Position numbers and translations under genes: made by a program. A DNA stretch of 64,000 bases from Ganoderma boninense. Its lineage: Eukaryota; Basidiomycota; Agaricomycetes; Polyporales; Polyporaceae. This document shows, one piece after another, positions 54,871-64,000 of the stretch (the first letter of the stretch is position 1; each line of letters opens with the position of its first letter). The stretch is taken from contig CM035304.1 of assembly GCA_002900995.3 (NCBI GenBank), positions 5,348,134-5,412,133 on the forward strand, in the 5' to 3' direction. A model generated the notes under the pieces. The model worked only from the letters and a program-made list of their open reading frames with translations. It searched no databases and had not been told where the DNA came from.

Positions 54871-57544
54871 ATGGACTCCCCCCGGACCTCGTCATCAGGC
54901 AGTAGCCTCCAGACCCGCTCCGACAGCAGTCGGTCCAAATCCCTCCGATCATCCTCTTCCTCCGTCTCCCGCTCCCGCCACCCGCCGCCACGTGTGCGCG
55001 GCGAGCGCGACAGCGGCGAGAGCACGCTGCCAGACGTGCAGCAGAAGCTGCTCGCCCATCTCATGCCGCGCGAGCACCATGGCTCCCGGGGCCTCCGCAC
55101 CGCTCTTGCGATCACCACGGAACGGCTGGAGAGCGAGACCCGCCGCGCCGATGACGCAGAGCGCCGCGTGGCGGAGGTCTTGCGGAAACTGCGCTTACAA
55201 CACGAGGCGACGATGCTCGCCCAAGCCGAGGTCTCCCGGGCCAAGGAGGAGCTGACGCTGTACAAGTTCCGCTTGGACGAGGCGCAGCGGGAGATCCTCC
55301 GTGCGAACGAGGCCATAAGCGATCTCCAGGAGCAGAAAGACATCGCCGAGGCCGAGGCTGCGCGGGCACGCTCGACGGCGCGTAAGTTCCGCGAGCAGCA
55401 GCTGGTCGCGCGAGCACGAGAAGAGGGGAGGCAGGAGGGCTTCCATGAAGGCTTTTCAAGAGGGTCGAACATAGGATTCGACGAGGCGGTTGTCGCTGAC
55501 AGTTTGAGGGACAGAAGGTACGGCGTCCCGACCATTGAAGAAGAACCGGAGGAGGAGGAGCCGCGCGCCCCAAGGTATCGTGGTGGAACGCCTGGCTCTA
55601 CGGAGCAGCGTGTCAGAGCGCCAGCTCCTGAGTACTACAATCGGGAAACCGGGTTCTCTACCGTTCCCTCTGAGCGGTCCCCGCCACCCGCGGTACCGCC
55701 CCCGCGACGGCCTCCGTCAAGGTACGCTCAGGGCGCATCTTATGCTTGACTAGCACCTCATGTTCCCTTCTCAGGTCTACTCTCTCTCGAGCTAGCCAAC
55801 GCAATCACATACCAGACGTCGCACACCACGCCCCTACGTTCCCTGTCCCAACACTCGTCACGCCGCTTAATGTCCCTTCACCTTCGCATTCCCGTGCTGA
55901 CACGCCTATGGACATGCCAATGGCCCATCCAGCCCCACGCTCACTAGACGATGGCGAGGGCGAAGTTCCTCCGCCGATCCCCATGCACGAGAACGCACCT
56001 TCTCCTGCGCACCCTCCCGTCGATATGCCACCAGACGGGTGGATTCCCCTTGCCACCGGCCCCAACCAGGAGATCTTCCTTCCGCCGCCGCATGAACTAT
56101 CGCGCCCAGTCACCCCCGTATCGCCTACGCCCCCACCACCTCCGATGCTTCAATCCGCCGAACCCCCGCAACCCGTAGCGAGTAGTTCCGCTATGCCTCC
56201 CCCGCCTCAAATTATCTCGCGAGATTATGTAGAAATCCCCGTGGAAGGCATTCCTCTGACCCGTTCGAGCGCCAGCACCAGGCCAATGTCGCCGCAGTCG
56301 AAGGCGTCCACCACAATATCGCAGTTCGACATTACCAATGCGCCTCCCAGAGGGCAGATCCGCGTTTCCACCTCGGCTCGAGCCCCGCGAGACGATGTGC
56401 GTTCTCCCCTCCAGTCTCCAGCTCGTGGATGCTAACCCGAGATGATCAGCGACAGGTGTCGTCCCCGCGGGGACCGCGTCCACGCGATGACCTTCCCTTC
56501 CTTACACGCTCCGTAGCACAAGAAGACAGCAGGGGATCGCAATATTCTGAACGATCCGAACGCGAGAAGAGTCGATCTATGAAGAACCCGTTAGAGAAGT
56601 TGTTCAAGAAGCGATTCTTGGATAAGTCCCAGAAGGACTCGCCGCCCTTTACTCCTCCTGTGGTTCCTGCCATTACAATCGAAGCTCCGGTGAGTACACA
56701 TCCAAACGGATCTGAACTGCACGAATTCTGAAAGTGGCCTGTTCTCCAGTCAACGCCTTCTACATCACATTCCTCCATTAAGACCACGGGCACGCACCCA
56801 GCATTCCTGAGTCCGGAGCTCGCTGCACAACAGATAGCACCATCAGCTCCTCAGGACGACATAATTATCATGCGCACGGAGATTCCGGGCTACCACCCAA
56901 TGATCCCTGTCGACCAGCCATTCATTCCTCCCCGCCCGGAGTCTATTCCCGCAGACCAAGGAATCCCTCCCCCAGGTGACCAGTTCCCCGAGGCTTCATC
57001 CCGCTCACCCCGCCTCAAGCATCGAGCACGCTCGTCGCCAACCCGCTCCCTGTCCCCTCCAACACCCTGTCCCCGTTCCCCTCCCTCAAACCCGATCCCG
57101 GTCCCCTCCAACACCCCAGTTCCGATCCCGCCTCCCAGCAACCCGCTCCCCGTCCCCATGAAGGCGGCAGTGCCCATCCCTACGCCCACATGTACCACAC
57201 GTCCCTTCTTCCGATCCCAGAAAACAGGCCCCTTGCCCGTGCCCGTGCCCTCCCCGCAGCGCTGGGTGGGCAGCCCGCGCACGGCGCTGTACGACGAGGC
57301 GCCGATACCCATGGGCGTGGTGTACCCCGAGCCGCCGTCGCGGCGGGCAGCGTCTGCGTCTGCGTCTGGGTCGGGGTCGGGCACGGGGACGCCCGCGTCG
57401 TCGCTCAGCCCGAAGTCGCAGCGGGGGCGGCTGGGGCGGCTGGACATGCGGAGCCCGGGGGCGAACCTGTCGCCGCTGCCGATGCAGTTCCATTTCTTCG
57501 CGCCGCTCAAGTCGGACACGACTTCGGAGTCGATGGCCATCTAG
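54871..57544 (+). CDS. Proline-rich coiled-coil protein, unrecognised
   Basis: Four exons (54871-55721, 55775-56396, 56450-56689, 56750-57544) give 835 residues from ATG 54871. The order is a Ser/Arg-rich start, then a long heptad-patterned coiled coil at about residues 80-200 (TERLESETRRADDAERRVAEVLRK continues into further Glu/Ala/Arg-rich turns). EEGRQEGFHEGFSRGSN follows, then an extended Pro/Ser-rich region with WIPLATGPNQEIFLPPP and a basic patch (KNPLEKLFKKRFLDKSQK, about residue 540). The tail is Pro/Ser/Gly-rich and ends DTTSESMAI. No transmembrane segment is seen. It is probably a scaffold or cytoskeletal adaptor found in related fungi, but I cannot name the family. The Pro-rich bias creates many long antisense shadow frames. 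Confidence 0.78.
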
Positions 57545-58926
57545 ACCTGGGTTTCTGAGCTCGGTTCTGCCGGGCTTGTAGTCTCAGACTCAGAGCGGGC
57601 TCGCGGGACCTTTACTCCTCTACGCGTGGCATCGATACCGCGGTGGTGCGGCGGACGGATCGACAGGACGCTACTTATACGCTCATCGCATATCTTCTAG
57701 ATCTCGGTCTGGAGAGCCTGGTATAAGCACTTATTTATTGACATCGAACTTGGACCGTTGTGCTCAAGCTCGAGCTCTCTTGAGCGTTGGGGACGTTGTC
57801 GATGTCGACACGATTTCAGGGAGAAGCTTTGTAGGAGTAGTAGATCACGGTGTATCATCAGCCATCATTTGTACTTTTACTGCATTATCAACCCATTGTA
57901 AAGCGGCCTGGATACTTGATCGTAAGTACCACTTCGTGGAGGTTGGGTTACTGTAGTAAGTCCCCCAAGTACTCAGAGTGTTTGGCGGAATGGGCGCCCC
58001 GCCTAAATGCGTGCGCCGGCCCGTTAACGCTGCACGAGGTCCTCAACGCCAAGACCAGCTTGAGATTGATTTGATGTCTTTCCGCCCTTCCTTTCCACCA
58101 TCCTCGCATCCTTTCCTTGTGCGACTTGGGCCGATTCTAAGGCCACCACTGGCGACGGCCCACCCTCGACTTCCATTGTGATGCTGTGATGAAGCCGCTC
58201 ATCGGACCAGTCACAGTATTAGGTGCTGCCAGGCCCCATGCTGTGCCACGGAGCATTCGCGTTTCCTCCTCACCACCACATTGACTCTTCAAGCTTGCCA
58301 ACCCTGCTTTAAGCTCTCTGTTTTCTTAATCTGGACGTCTCGCTGGTCTGGGAACTGCTACGCGACATACCAGACATTTTGACCGTCTTCCGGAGGGGGT
58401 CAGCACATATCATTTAAGCTCAGATACCCAGACACGTTCGCCGGCGCCGTGCTCTGATGGGTTTCGACCTTGCGAAGATAACATACGGGCTCTTCTCGAC
58501 GCTCGCGGCCCAGCTACTCACATGGCCGGGTGTCCGGCAGATGGGGGACTTTTCAGACAGAACAGGTGCGTCGCCCCTCTTCGATGCGCCTTGTGGGCCG
58601 TCCTTCTCAACAGCCCTTCTCGCCGTCATGTGGGCTCCTTCCATCACGACGCTCTCCGCTTCCCTTTCTACATATGCGCCCGCTGAATGCCACGTGCGTC
58701 GTCGTGTATTTGACTGCTCGGGAGCACGATGGTGGTACGAATGGTTCCAGTTCGCGAAGCGGCGGGGCGGCCGAGCCGAACGCTCGAATTTCCATACAGA
58801 TGGCTGCACCGCGGATCTGCAGCTGCAGTATAAAGGCCCATGCCCTCCACTGCGAGGGGCCGCAGTGGCGGACTTTTCGTTGCCCACACCCTTGCGTCAG
58901 CATCAGCCAGGCTCCGATTCCCTGCT
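57545..58926. other. Intergenic region, nothing recognised
   Basis: About 1.4 kb. Frames at 58457-58972 overlap the promoter of the next gene and carry no domain. Confidence 0.45.
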
Positions 58927-60284
58927 ATGCTGCCCTTCTTGTCTCTGCTTGGTCTCTGGTCCATCGCGCTGACCATTCGTTCCCAAGGCGTTACTATGGC
59001 GCAGAGCTTGCGCATCTCGACCTACAATTTGCGCTATGACTCCATGCCGGACAATATTACTGTTGCTGAGACCCTCAGCTCGCTCTCGGACCCTCTTACC
59101 CCACCGGCATACTACGGCGATAAGGGGGAGCAGCCGTGGAGCACGCGCCGAGTGAAGGTGTACCAGCACCTCGACCAGCAAGGCGTCGTCCTTGCCGGTA
59201 AGTTGTCCTGAATATCCATCGTGACCGGGCAGAAATGATTAGAGTTCCTCTGCAGGCTTCCAGGAAGCACTCGTGAGGCAGGTGGATGATCTGGCAACCC
59301 TCTTCGGCGACGGCTGGAGTTGGGTGCGTTGTCAATCATAGCATCCTCGAGCCTCTTTTTAACTCTCTTTCGTAAAGGTCGGTGTGGGGCGCGACGATGG
59401 CGTCGCTGCTGGAGAATTCAGTCCCGTTTTCTACAAGAAGTACGTAAACCATGTGCGTAAATAGATCAGTTCCGCTGATTGCTCGCGCACGTTCCTGCAG
59501 GTCTGCTATCGAGCTTGTGTCGAACGACTCTTTCTGGCTCTCGTAAGTATATTCTTACTCCGCTTCCAAAACCTAGAAGAAGCGGGCGGCGACCTTATGA
59601 CTGAAATCACCGCTATTTCAGGAACACGCCCTTCGAGCCTTCCAAGTTCCCCGGTGCAGGCTCGTTCAGAATCTGCACGGCCACGCATCTTGTCCTCAAG
59701 ACCGACCCCGCGCACCGTGTCCCGTTCACGTACCTCAACACGCACCTCGACGACCAGTCCGACGACGAGCGCCGCCTTGCCGCCTCTCTCATGCTCGCCC
59801 GCGCCCGCTATGAGGCGTACAAGACCGGCGGGCCCGTCGTCGTCACGGGGGACTTCAACAGCGAGGCGACGGGCACCGACTCGGGCGCGTACCAGATCAT
59901 CACCGGCCAGATCCCACCTGTGGCGATCAACGCGACCTTCGCGGCGAAGTTTGCAGTCCCGAAGGGCGCGCTCGACGACTTCAAGATGCTCGACCTGAAG
60001 GCGGAGGTCGCGCGCGAGTACGTCTCGGGCGAGTACGCGACGTACACCGGGTTCAACGCCCCCGGCGACGCGTCCGTGTACACGCGCATCGACTTTGTGT
60101 ATGGCGACAGCACCAAGAGATGGTGAGTACTCCCCTCACGCCAGCGTGTGGCTCTTTATACAGGCAGGAGTGCTGATGCGGACGTAGGTCAATCAACAAG
60201 TATCACGTCGGCTCGTCCCTGACGGATGACGGTGTCCTCGCGAGCGACCACCGGCCTGTTATTGCAGACATCACGCTGCATTAG
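58927..60284 (+). CDS. Endonuclease/exonuclease/phosphatase-fold protein, secreted
   Basis: A multi-exon gene starts at ATG 58927 with a signal-like N-terminus (MLPFLSLLGLWSIALTIRS). The fold's motifs follow: LRISTYNLRYDS (first strand, Asn ligand), PWSTRRVKVYQHL, GFQEAL (metal-binding Glu), VGVGRDDG, FSPVFYK, FRICTATHLVLKT, FTYLNTHLDDQS, VVVTGDFNSEATG, TRIDFVYG and ASDHRPVIADI (catalytic Asp-His). Basidiomycete proteins of this type hydrolyse phosphodiesters (a DNase I-like or sphingomyelinase-like fold). The exact substrate is not readable. All catalytic positions are present. The stop is TAG 60282-60284. Confidence 0.88.
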
Positions 60285-61110
60285 GCGACTCCTGACGATA
60301 CGACTTCATATTCCTCGGAATTTGGTGCTTCATTTTCCGCTCTAGGGGAGGGAACCCCGCATTTTTTGGCATTGGCATTGTATCTGATCAACGTGTAAAA
60401 CATGTAGAAAGTATCCACAAAAATGGTAGTTCCTAGCGTCAGCTCGGTGTGGACGCGCTGCGCTCTTTCCAACCTTCGTCTCCGACATCCTCCAATCGAT
60501 ACGGTGACGTGCGTTTGGATCGACGTCCTTGCAGTTTGCGGTCTTAAGTTCGCAGCTTCACGTCAAGTTGATTTTCAGGGACTCGTGGCCGCCGAATCAT
60601 TGAATCGCCCTCCCGCGGCGCCTTTCCCATAGTGCCTTTGCGAGGAACAAGTTACCGGTGCCTTGTATCTGTCTATGTCACGTTGCATGCACCGTGTCGG
60701 GGCGCGTGCGAGGATGGATTTCTGGATTGCAGGACATTCCTCACCGTTGTATTATATCTGATCAGCATGTAGTCCAGACGGCAGGGGATTCCAAGCACCA
60801 CACGCTCATCTGCCTGACGAACACCGTGCGGTTGCTTTGCTTCAGCGATTGATGAGGCCGGACCCGATCCACGCCCATCCCATGTGTTGTGCTTTTGATT
60901 TGCGACTAGTTTGCCTTCAAAGGCCCGTTCAAAGTGTCCTAAGCCGCAAGTACTAGTCCACATAGAACGAGTAAGTAAGCCGACTTTAATCTCGCTTGAT
61001 CGATGTATTACCGAGGCATCCGAGCCGGGCGGCCGAGCTCGGTCAGTATATGAAGTGCCCTCTGCCTCTCCCCATGTCCTCAACGACCCTCTAAGTCTTC
61101 ACCGCCCACC
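60285..61110. other. Intergenic region, nothing recognised
   Basis: Spacer of about 0.8 kb between two + genes. It includes the promoter of the Yop1-like gene but no clear TATA. Confidence 0.5.
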
Positions 61111-62151
61111 ATGCTGTTCTACTTGCTTTTCAGAATAATCAGGTGCGTTACACAGCCGACATCACCTCCGCGCAGGGGCTGAGTGGCTTGCTAGCGCAAC
61201 CGGAGCATTCCTCTACCCCGGCTACGCGTCATACAAGACCCTGTCCCAACGGCCAGCAAACGAAGCCGAGCTCGAACGATGGCTCATGTACTGGAGCGTG
61301 CTGGGCTGCATCGTCGCCGTGGAGTCCGTCGCTGAATGGCTTGTCTCATGGTGCGTCGTCGCCCCCTTTGTCCCCCTGCCTCCCGCTAACCGCATGCCCA
61401 ACACCCACTTCCCTTTTGCAGGCTCCCGTTCTACTACCTCCTCAAGACCATCTTCCTCCTCTACCTCGCCCTCCCGCAGACCGCCGGCTCGGCGTGGCTC
61501 TACCAGACGCAGCTCCGGCCCTTCTTCTCCGCGCACGAGCACCAGATCGACAGCGCGCTCGCGCAGCTCAAGGCGTACCTCTACTCCTCCCTCCAACGCC
61601 TCCTCCGCCGCGGCTGGGAGCAGGTCTCCGGCGCAGTCTCGCAGGCCCCCACCCAGCCCGCAGGCTCCTCCCTCCTCGAGGAGGACGCCGCGACGCACAC
61701 CGGCGCGCCCCCCTCCACGCACGACCCCGTCTCCGGCCCCGCGCAGCTCGTCGCGGGCCTGTGGAGCACGTACGGCCCCGGGCTCCTCGCGTCCGGCGCG
61801 GCGCTCCTCACCCAGGCGCAGGCGTCCGCAGCGCAGGCCGCCGCGAACGCAAACGCGAGCGCACAGGCCGGGCGCAGCCGCGGGGCACGCCGCAGCGAGG
61901 GAGAGGGAGAGGAGGCGACGGGGTACGACGTGTCGAGCGCGACGTCGAGCCCTGCGTTCGTGCCGGTGTCGATGCCGTCGCCGAGCGGGAGCAACGGCAA
62001 GTCCGCGTTCGAGGAGCTCGACGTGCCGAGCGACATGGAGATCGACTCGGGGCACCCCGTCTCGCCGCGCCAGGACCAGCAGCGGTCGAGCTGGTTCGGG
62101 TGGGGCGGAAGCGGCGCCGGCGCGGGGTACGAGCGGGTGAAGAATGACTGA
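61111..62151 (+). CDS. Yop1/REEP (TB2/DP1/HVA22) ER-shaping membrane protein
   Basis: Exons 61111-61142, 61195-61350 and 61422-62151 encode 305 residues. The first exon MLFYLLFRII joins SATGAFLYPGYASYKTLSQRP, then LERWLMYWSVLGCIVAVESVAEWLVSWLPFYYLLKTIFLLYLALPQT, the hallmark TB2/DP1 segment with two hairpin membrane insertions. Such proteins bend ER tubules and assist membrane traffic. The ~180-residue C-terminal tail is Ala/Ser/Gly-rich with acidic patches (FEELDVPSDMEID) and is much longer than in yeast Yop1. The strong bias of this tail generates long antisense frames. The acceptor at 61194 (GCTAG) was chosen because it alone restores the conserved reading. Confidence 0.9.
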
Positions 62152-63024
62152 ACGGGAAGCGGGAAGCGGGAAACGAGACACGGGAGGGGCGCGGTGCTCG
62201 GGACGCTTCTGCTTTGACGACATCGCGACGAACTCGGACATGACCTCTGGCACGGCTTTGGAGCACGCGAAGGCTCTCTCATTCTGTACATCTATACGCG
62301 TTAGGTTCTTGTCCTTTCTTTTGCTGTGTATCTAACGATGTATATTAGCACCAATCATAGATCATCGGTTATTCCCCCTCGGGCACGACTTTGGCGAACG
62401 CTCGTGTTTGGTCTTCTGGCGAGATGTTATGTGAAACGAGTTTTGAAGCATACTCGTACCAGTGCAAGCACAAGTAATAACCCAGACATCGGGCGCAGTC
62501 GAGCTCAGTTCTCGTAAGATAGTCGCCTACCATCTAATTTATACATGTTCATTTTGGACGCAGTCGATATGCCTGAACATGTACAGGTGAGGTTTTTCCA
62601 CGCGCGTCCACATGAACAGTCCAAGTAGTCCAGGTTTTCAGGGCAGTCGAGCTGAGGGGAGTGCACTTATCATATTATCTGGATGTCTGACCCAGTGGGA
62701 CACGGATATCCCCCGCATTCACATAGAAACACCTTAACCACCGAGAACTTGCTCTATCCCGGGGAGCATACTTCACGGCCTAGCGGTACACTGCAAGAAT
62801 TTGCAGTCTGAACCGCGAAGCACAAGCACCCCCTTGCTGCCAATCCATGCTATGTTTGCCATTGGATGTGATACACAAGTGATACAAAGATGAGCCAAAC
62901 AGACACCGCCGATACGGGAAGACCGCACCAATCGAAGGCATACAACATCGTCCTAGGGCATAGGAAGGGCTACAGATGATTCGAAACCGAAACAACTTCT
63001 ATCACTCCGCACTTCACCAGCGCA
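62152..63024. other. Tail-to-tail intergenic spacer
   Basis: About 0.9 kb between the converging Yop1-like and Bro1-like genes. It holds only short frames. Confidence 0.5.
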
Positions 63025-64000
63025 TCATCGGCCGTAGCCCTGGGAGTACTGGTATTGCTGAGATCCTTGCTGCGGTTGACCGTAGTTCTGGTAGTAATAC
63101 GGCTGACCCTGCTGTTGCGCCGGTGGCTGCTGTGGAGGCGGGGGCGGGGGCGCTGGAGAGGTGCCAAACTGCGACTGGTAATTGACTGGTGGCGGTGGTG
63201 GAGGGAATGCTGAACCACCTGGAGGCGGCGGCGGGGCGGTCTGATACGCCCCGTATCGCGGCTGAGATGGAGGTGGGGGAGGGTATGATTGCTGTCGTTG
63301 AGGCTGATGCTGGCTGTAAGAGGAGTAAGACTGCTGAGGTGGAGGCGGTGGACGTGAAGGAGGCGGTGAGGGGGTGCTGGTGTTCCCAAACATACTGAGA
63401 GAGGCGTAAGGGTCATGAGGCGGGGCAGATGGCGTGTAGGAAGGCTGCGAAGGAGGCTGCGAAGGAGGCTGCGAAGGAGGCGAGGGCAGATATGGTGCCG
63501 AAGGTTGGATGCCTGACGGCGGCGGCGGAGGATATTGCGCCGACGGTGGAGCAGACTGTGACGGTGTTGGAGGTGCGTAATGTTGGGGGGCCTGTGGGGG
63601 AGACGTCCACTGCCGCGCTGGTGGAGATGATACCGAGGGGTTGGTGCTGTGGAGGCTCATCGATGCCAACGACGACTCCAACCCTGTCGAAGGTTTGGGT
63701 GGTGGCGGAGGGACGGGCGGTTTGCCTCCATACGAGGGCGTCGAGGTCGGGGGTGCCTTGGGAATCGCTAGTCGCCTCTCGGTCTCCGCTTGAGAAGCAA
63801 GCGCTTCACGTTCGACGTTGCGCTCTGATGTGAACTTGTTCGCGTTACGCCTGAGCACAGCGGCAAGTTCAGTCAGCTCCGTGTAGAACTGAAGTCCCTT
63901 GGCCAGTCCATCACGGACTTCCATGTATACGTCGCGAGCACGAGAGAATCGGCGGACGGTGTCCTTCTTGCGCTTCTCGCGCTCATCCCACTTCTTGGCC
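63025..64000 (-). CDS. Bro1/ALIX-type endosomal protein, C-terminal part (partial)
   Basis: The frame is open at the right window edge and ends TGA 63025-63027, so only about 324 C-terminal residues are seen. It begins in a helical V-like domain (KWDEREKRKKDTVRRFSRARDVY, with GLQFYTELTELAAVLRRN and further charged helix). A ~230-residue Pro/Gln/Ser/Tyr-rich tail follows, with repeated PSQP units, poly-Pro runs and a final YGQPQQGSQQYQYSQGYGR. This is the layout of fungal BRO1, an ESCRT-III-associated protein that brings the Doa4-type deubiquitinase to endosomes. The Bro1 domain itself lies outside the window. The tail length varies between fungi. Confidence 0.75.
   Translation of the reverse strand, partial: AKKWDEREKRKKDTVRRFSRARDVYMEVRDGLAKGLQFYTELTELAAVLRRNANKFTSERNVEREALASQAETERRLAIPKAPPTSTPSYGGKPPVPPPPPKPSTGLESSLASMSLHSTNPSVSSPPARQWTSPPQAPQHYAPPTPSQSAPPSAQYPPPPPSGIQPSAPYLPSPPSQPPSQPPSQPSYTPSAPPHDPYASLSMFGNTSTPSPPPSRPPPPPQQSYSSYSQHQPQRQQSYPPPPPSQPRYGAYQTAPPPPPGGSAFPPPPPPVNYQSQFGTSPAPPPPPPQQPPAQQQGQPYYYQNYGQPQQGSQQYQYSQGYGR
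63437..63484. repeat. 12-bp tandem repeat inside the Bro1-like gene
   Basis: GAAGGAGGCTGC is repeated almost exactly four times. On the coding (minus) strand it produces repeated PSQP units in the Pro-rich tail, so it is a coding minisatellite likely to vary in copy number between strains. Confidence 0.75.

Noticed and set aside
54738..55535. A 265-codon Ser/Arg-rich antisense frame
   Set aside because: It is an antisense shadow of the coiled-coil exon, whose heptad pattern shows the + strand is the coding one.
56890..57540. A 216-codon Gly-rich antisense frame
   Set aside because: It is the mirror of the Pro-rich tail of the coiled-coil gene, with no independent support.
61222..62253. A 343-codon antisense frame over the Yop1-like gene
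   Set aside because: It is the shadow of the Ala/Ser/Gly-biased, high-GC tail. It has no domain, and the sense strand has a clear conserved protein.

Overview
The window is nuclear DNA of a filamentous basidiomycete, most likely a white-rot Agaricomycete near the Polyporales. The evidence is GC-rich genes cut by many short (about 50-85 nt) GT-AG introns, a class II ligninolytic peroxidase with a manganese site, a GH128 glucanase, a DUF6534-type membrane protein, HET-domain and MYND-finger families, and intron-bearing tRNA genes. Gene identities come from reading motifs, since no database was searched.

Layout. 0-22.9 kb: the 3' end of a MYND-finger gene (+), a HET-domain gene (-), an unrecognised 721-residue protein (-), purine nucleoside phosphorylase (-), about 3 kb without a recognisable gene, a manganese peroxidase (+), a second HET gene (+) facing a MYND gene (-), a P450 (+) with a suspect splice acceptor, and a third complete-looking MYND gene (-). 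23.5-38.2 kb is an accessory block. It holds small secreted proteins (types A and B) and a cluster resembling fungal Cyt-like delta-endotoxin proteins: three + copies, one diverged - copy and one degraded - remnant, with a MYND pseudogene between two of them. Much of this block arose by one roughly 4.7 kb direct segmental duplication plus a tandem duplication. 39-47 kb: a many-exon DUF6534 membrane protein (+), a GH128 glucanase (-) and a calcium/calmodulin-dependent protein kinase (-). 49.5-53.4 kb: a second type-A secreted protein (+), tRNA-Arg (-), a MYND gene (+) with unusually long introns, and tRNA-Gln (-). 54.9-64 kb is a quieter stretch: a proline-rich coiled-coil protein (+), an endonuclease/exonuclease/phosphatase-fold enzyme (+), a Yop1/REEP-type ER-shaping protein (+) and the C-terminal part of a Bro1-type endosomal protein (-).

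How the genes fit together. The right third and the PNP, CaMK and GH128 genes look like ordinary single-copy functions. The left and middle are dominated by families that fungi use in conflict or recognition (HET domains, Cyt-like pore formers, secreted glycoproteins) together with repeated MYND-finger genes. Two HET genes each lie tail to tail with a MYND gene, in mirror order. The Cyt-like and type-B secreted genes were copied together as a cassette. These associations are inferred from sequence layout and have not been tested for function.
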